Below are positions 63,736 through 64,000 of a stretch of 64,000 nt of DNA, piece by piece (the first letter of the stretch is position 1; the number at the start of each line of letters is the position of its first letter). Both the position numbers and the translations under genes were made by a program. Location of the stretch: NCBI RefSeq assembly GCF_018403325.1, contig NZ_BOSL01000002.1, positions 62,001-126,000 on the forward strand. Reading direction: 5' to 3'. The DNA comes from Paenibacillus vini. Its GTDB lineage: Bacteria > Bacillota > Bacilli > Paenibacillales > Paenibacillaceae. The notes beneath the pieces are model-generated. The model saw nothing but the letters and a program-made list of their open reading frames with translations. It did no database searches and was not told the origin of the DNA.

Positions 63736-64000
63736 ATGCCAAAAGCTAACGTGCCTATCCTTAAAGAGCCCAAGCCGAAAAAGAAAAGCAGCCGGAAAGT
63801 GGCGGTAGTTTTATTCCTGCTGGTGCTTATCCTGCTTTGCGTGTTGTTTTTTCGTTCGTCTTTAAGCAAAATTTCGGAAATTGCTTTCGAAGGAAATCTG
63901 TATCAGTCCGACCAGGAACTGCTTGAGATTTCCGGGTTGAAGGCGGGTGCCCCGTTTTTTGGGACAAGCGCCTCCAAAATTGAGGACAAGCTTACGAAAG
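63736..64000 (+). CDS. divIB: cell division protein DivIB/FtsQ, N-terminal part
   Basis: The first 88 residues are present; the window ends inside the gene. A basic cytoplasmic N-terminus (EPKPKKKSSRKV), one membrane helix (about 21-40) and the start of the extracytoplasmic POTRA domain (SKISEIAFEGNLYQSDQELLEISGL) are seen. Position after murB/murA agrees with the Bacillus order. It belongs to the FtsL-DivIC-DivIB divisome complex. A MITE-like element lies directly upstream and may affect its transcription. Confidence 0.9.
   Translation, partial: MPKANVPILKEPKPKKKSSRKVAVVLFLLVLILLCVLFFRSSLSKISEIAFEGNLYQSDQELLEISGLKAGAPFFGTSASKIEDKLTK

Overview
The window reads as chromosome of an endospore-forming Gram-positive bacterium, most like Paenibacillus or a close relative. 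Base composition is balanced by eye. Nearly all genes start with strong AGGAGG-type ribosome binding sites, and gene order matches the conserved Bacillales chromosome. Sporulation genes (yqfD end, ylaJ-like lipoprotein, rsfA, spoVD, spoVE), bshC (bacillithiol) and a MurE with the DNPR meso-DAP signature fit this. No phage, integrase, transposase, tRNA, rRNA or CRISPR array was seen. Assignments rest on motif and family recognition; no searches were run.

Region 1 (1-16.7 kb) is the yqfD-phoH-pgpH-ybeY-dgkA-cdd-era-yqzL-recO-glyQS-yqxD-dnaG-sigA-trmK-yqfO macro-cluster: RNA maturation, c-di-AMP turnover, lipid and undecaprenol phosphorylation, ribosome assembly, recombination, glycine charging under a T-box riboswitch, priming and the housekeeping sigma factor. 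Where Bacillus carries ccpN-yqfL, between glyS and yqxD, this window has only a repeat-filled spacer.

Region 2 (16.7-37.8 kb) is mixed. It holds an RNase P RNA with class A features, a large S8 protease, small DUF proteins, a lytic transglycosylase, the cysteine desulfurase-ThiI pair for tRNA thiolation, two divergent TerC-family membrane proteins, and a yla-type cluster (typA, ylaH, ylaJ-like, ylaK) with an LCP cell-wall transferase. It also holds an orphan solute-binding protein, an unusual coiled-coil exported protein, a DUF2626 gene, rsfA, panE and a DUF3397 gene.

Region 3 (37.9-43.8 kb) is a complete oppABCDF oligopeptide transporter, with an internal terminator after oppA.

Region 4 (43.8-64 kb) is bshC, an unexpected ahcY, then the division and cell-wall cluster mraZ-rsmH-ftsL-pbpB-spoVD-murE-murF-mraY-murD-spoVE-murG-murB-murA-divIB (cut by the window end). 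It provides nearly the whole cytoplasmic and lipid-linked peptidoglycan precursor route plus septal and spore-cortex synthases. MraZ-type decamer operators lie in front of mraZ.

The most interesting non-coding material is a family of about 170-200 bp MITE-like elements with 18-24 bp terminal inverted repeats. There is a tandem pair plus a fragment after glyS, one inverted copy between murA and divIB, and two solo ends (before sigA and before a terC gene). Other points are a five-unit palindromic repeat cluster before yqxD, a nested stem structure between phoH and pgpH, and a polypyrimidine tract plus perfect hairpin before trmK. I did not find a convincing wholly new multi-gene system; the candidates offered are repeats, RNA structures and two poorly characterised exported proteins.
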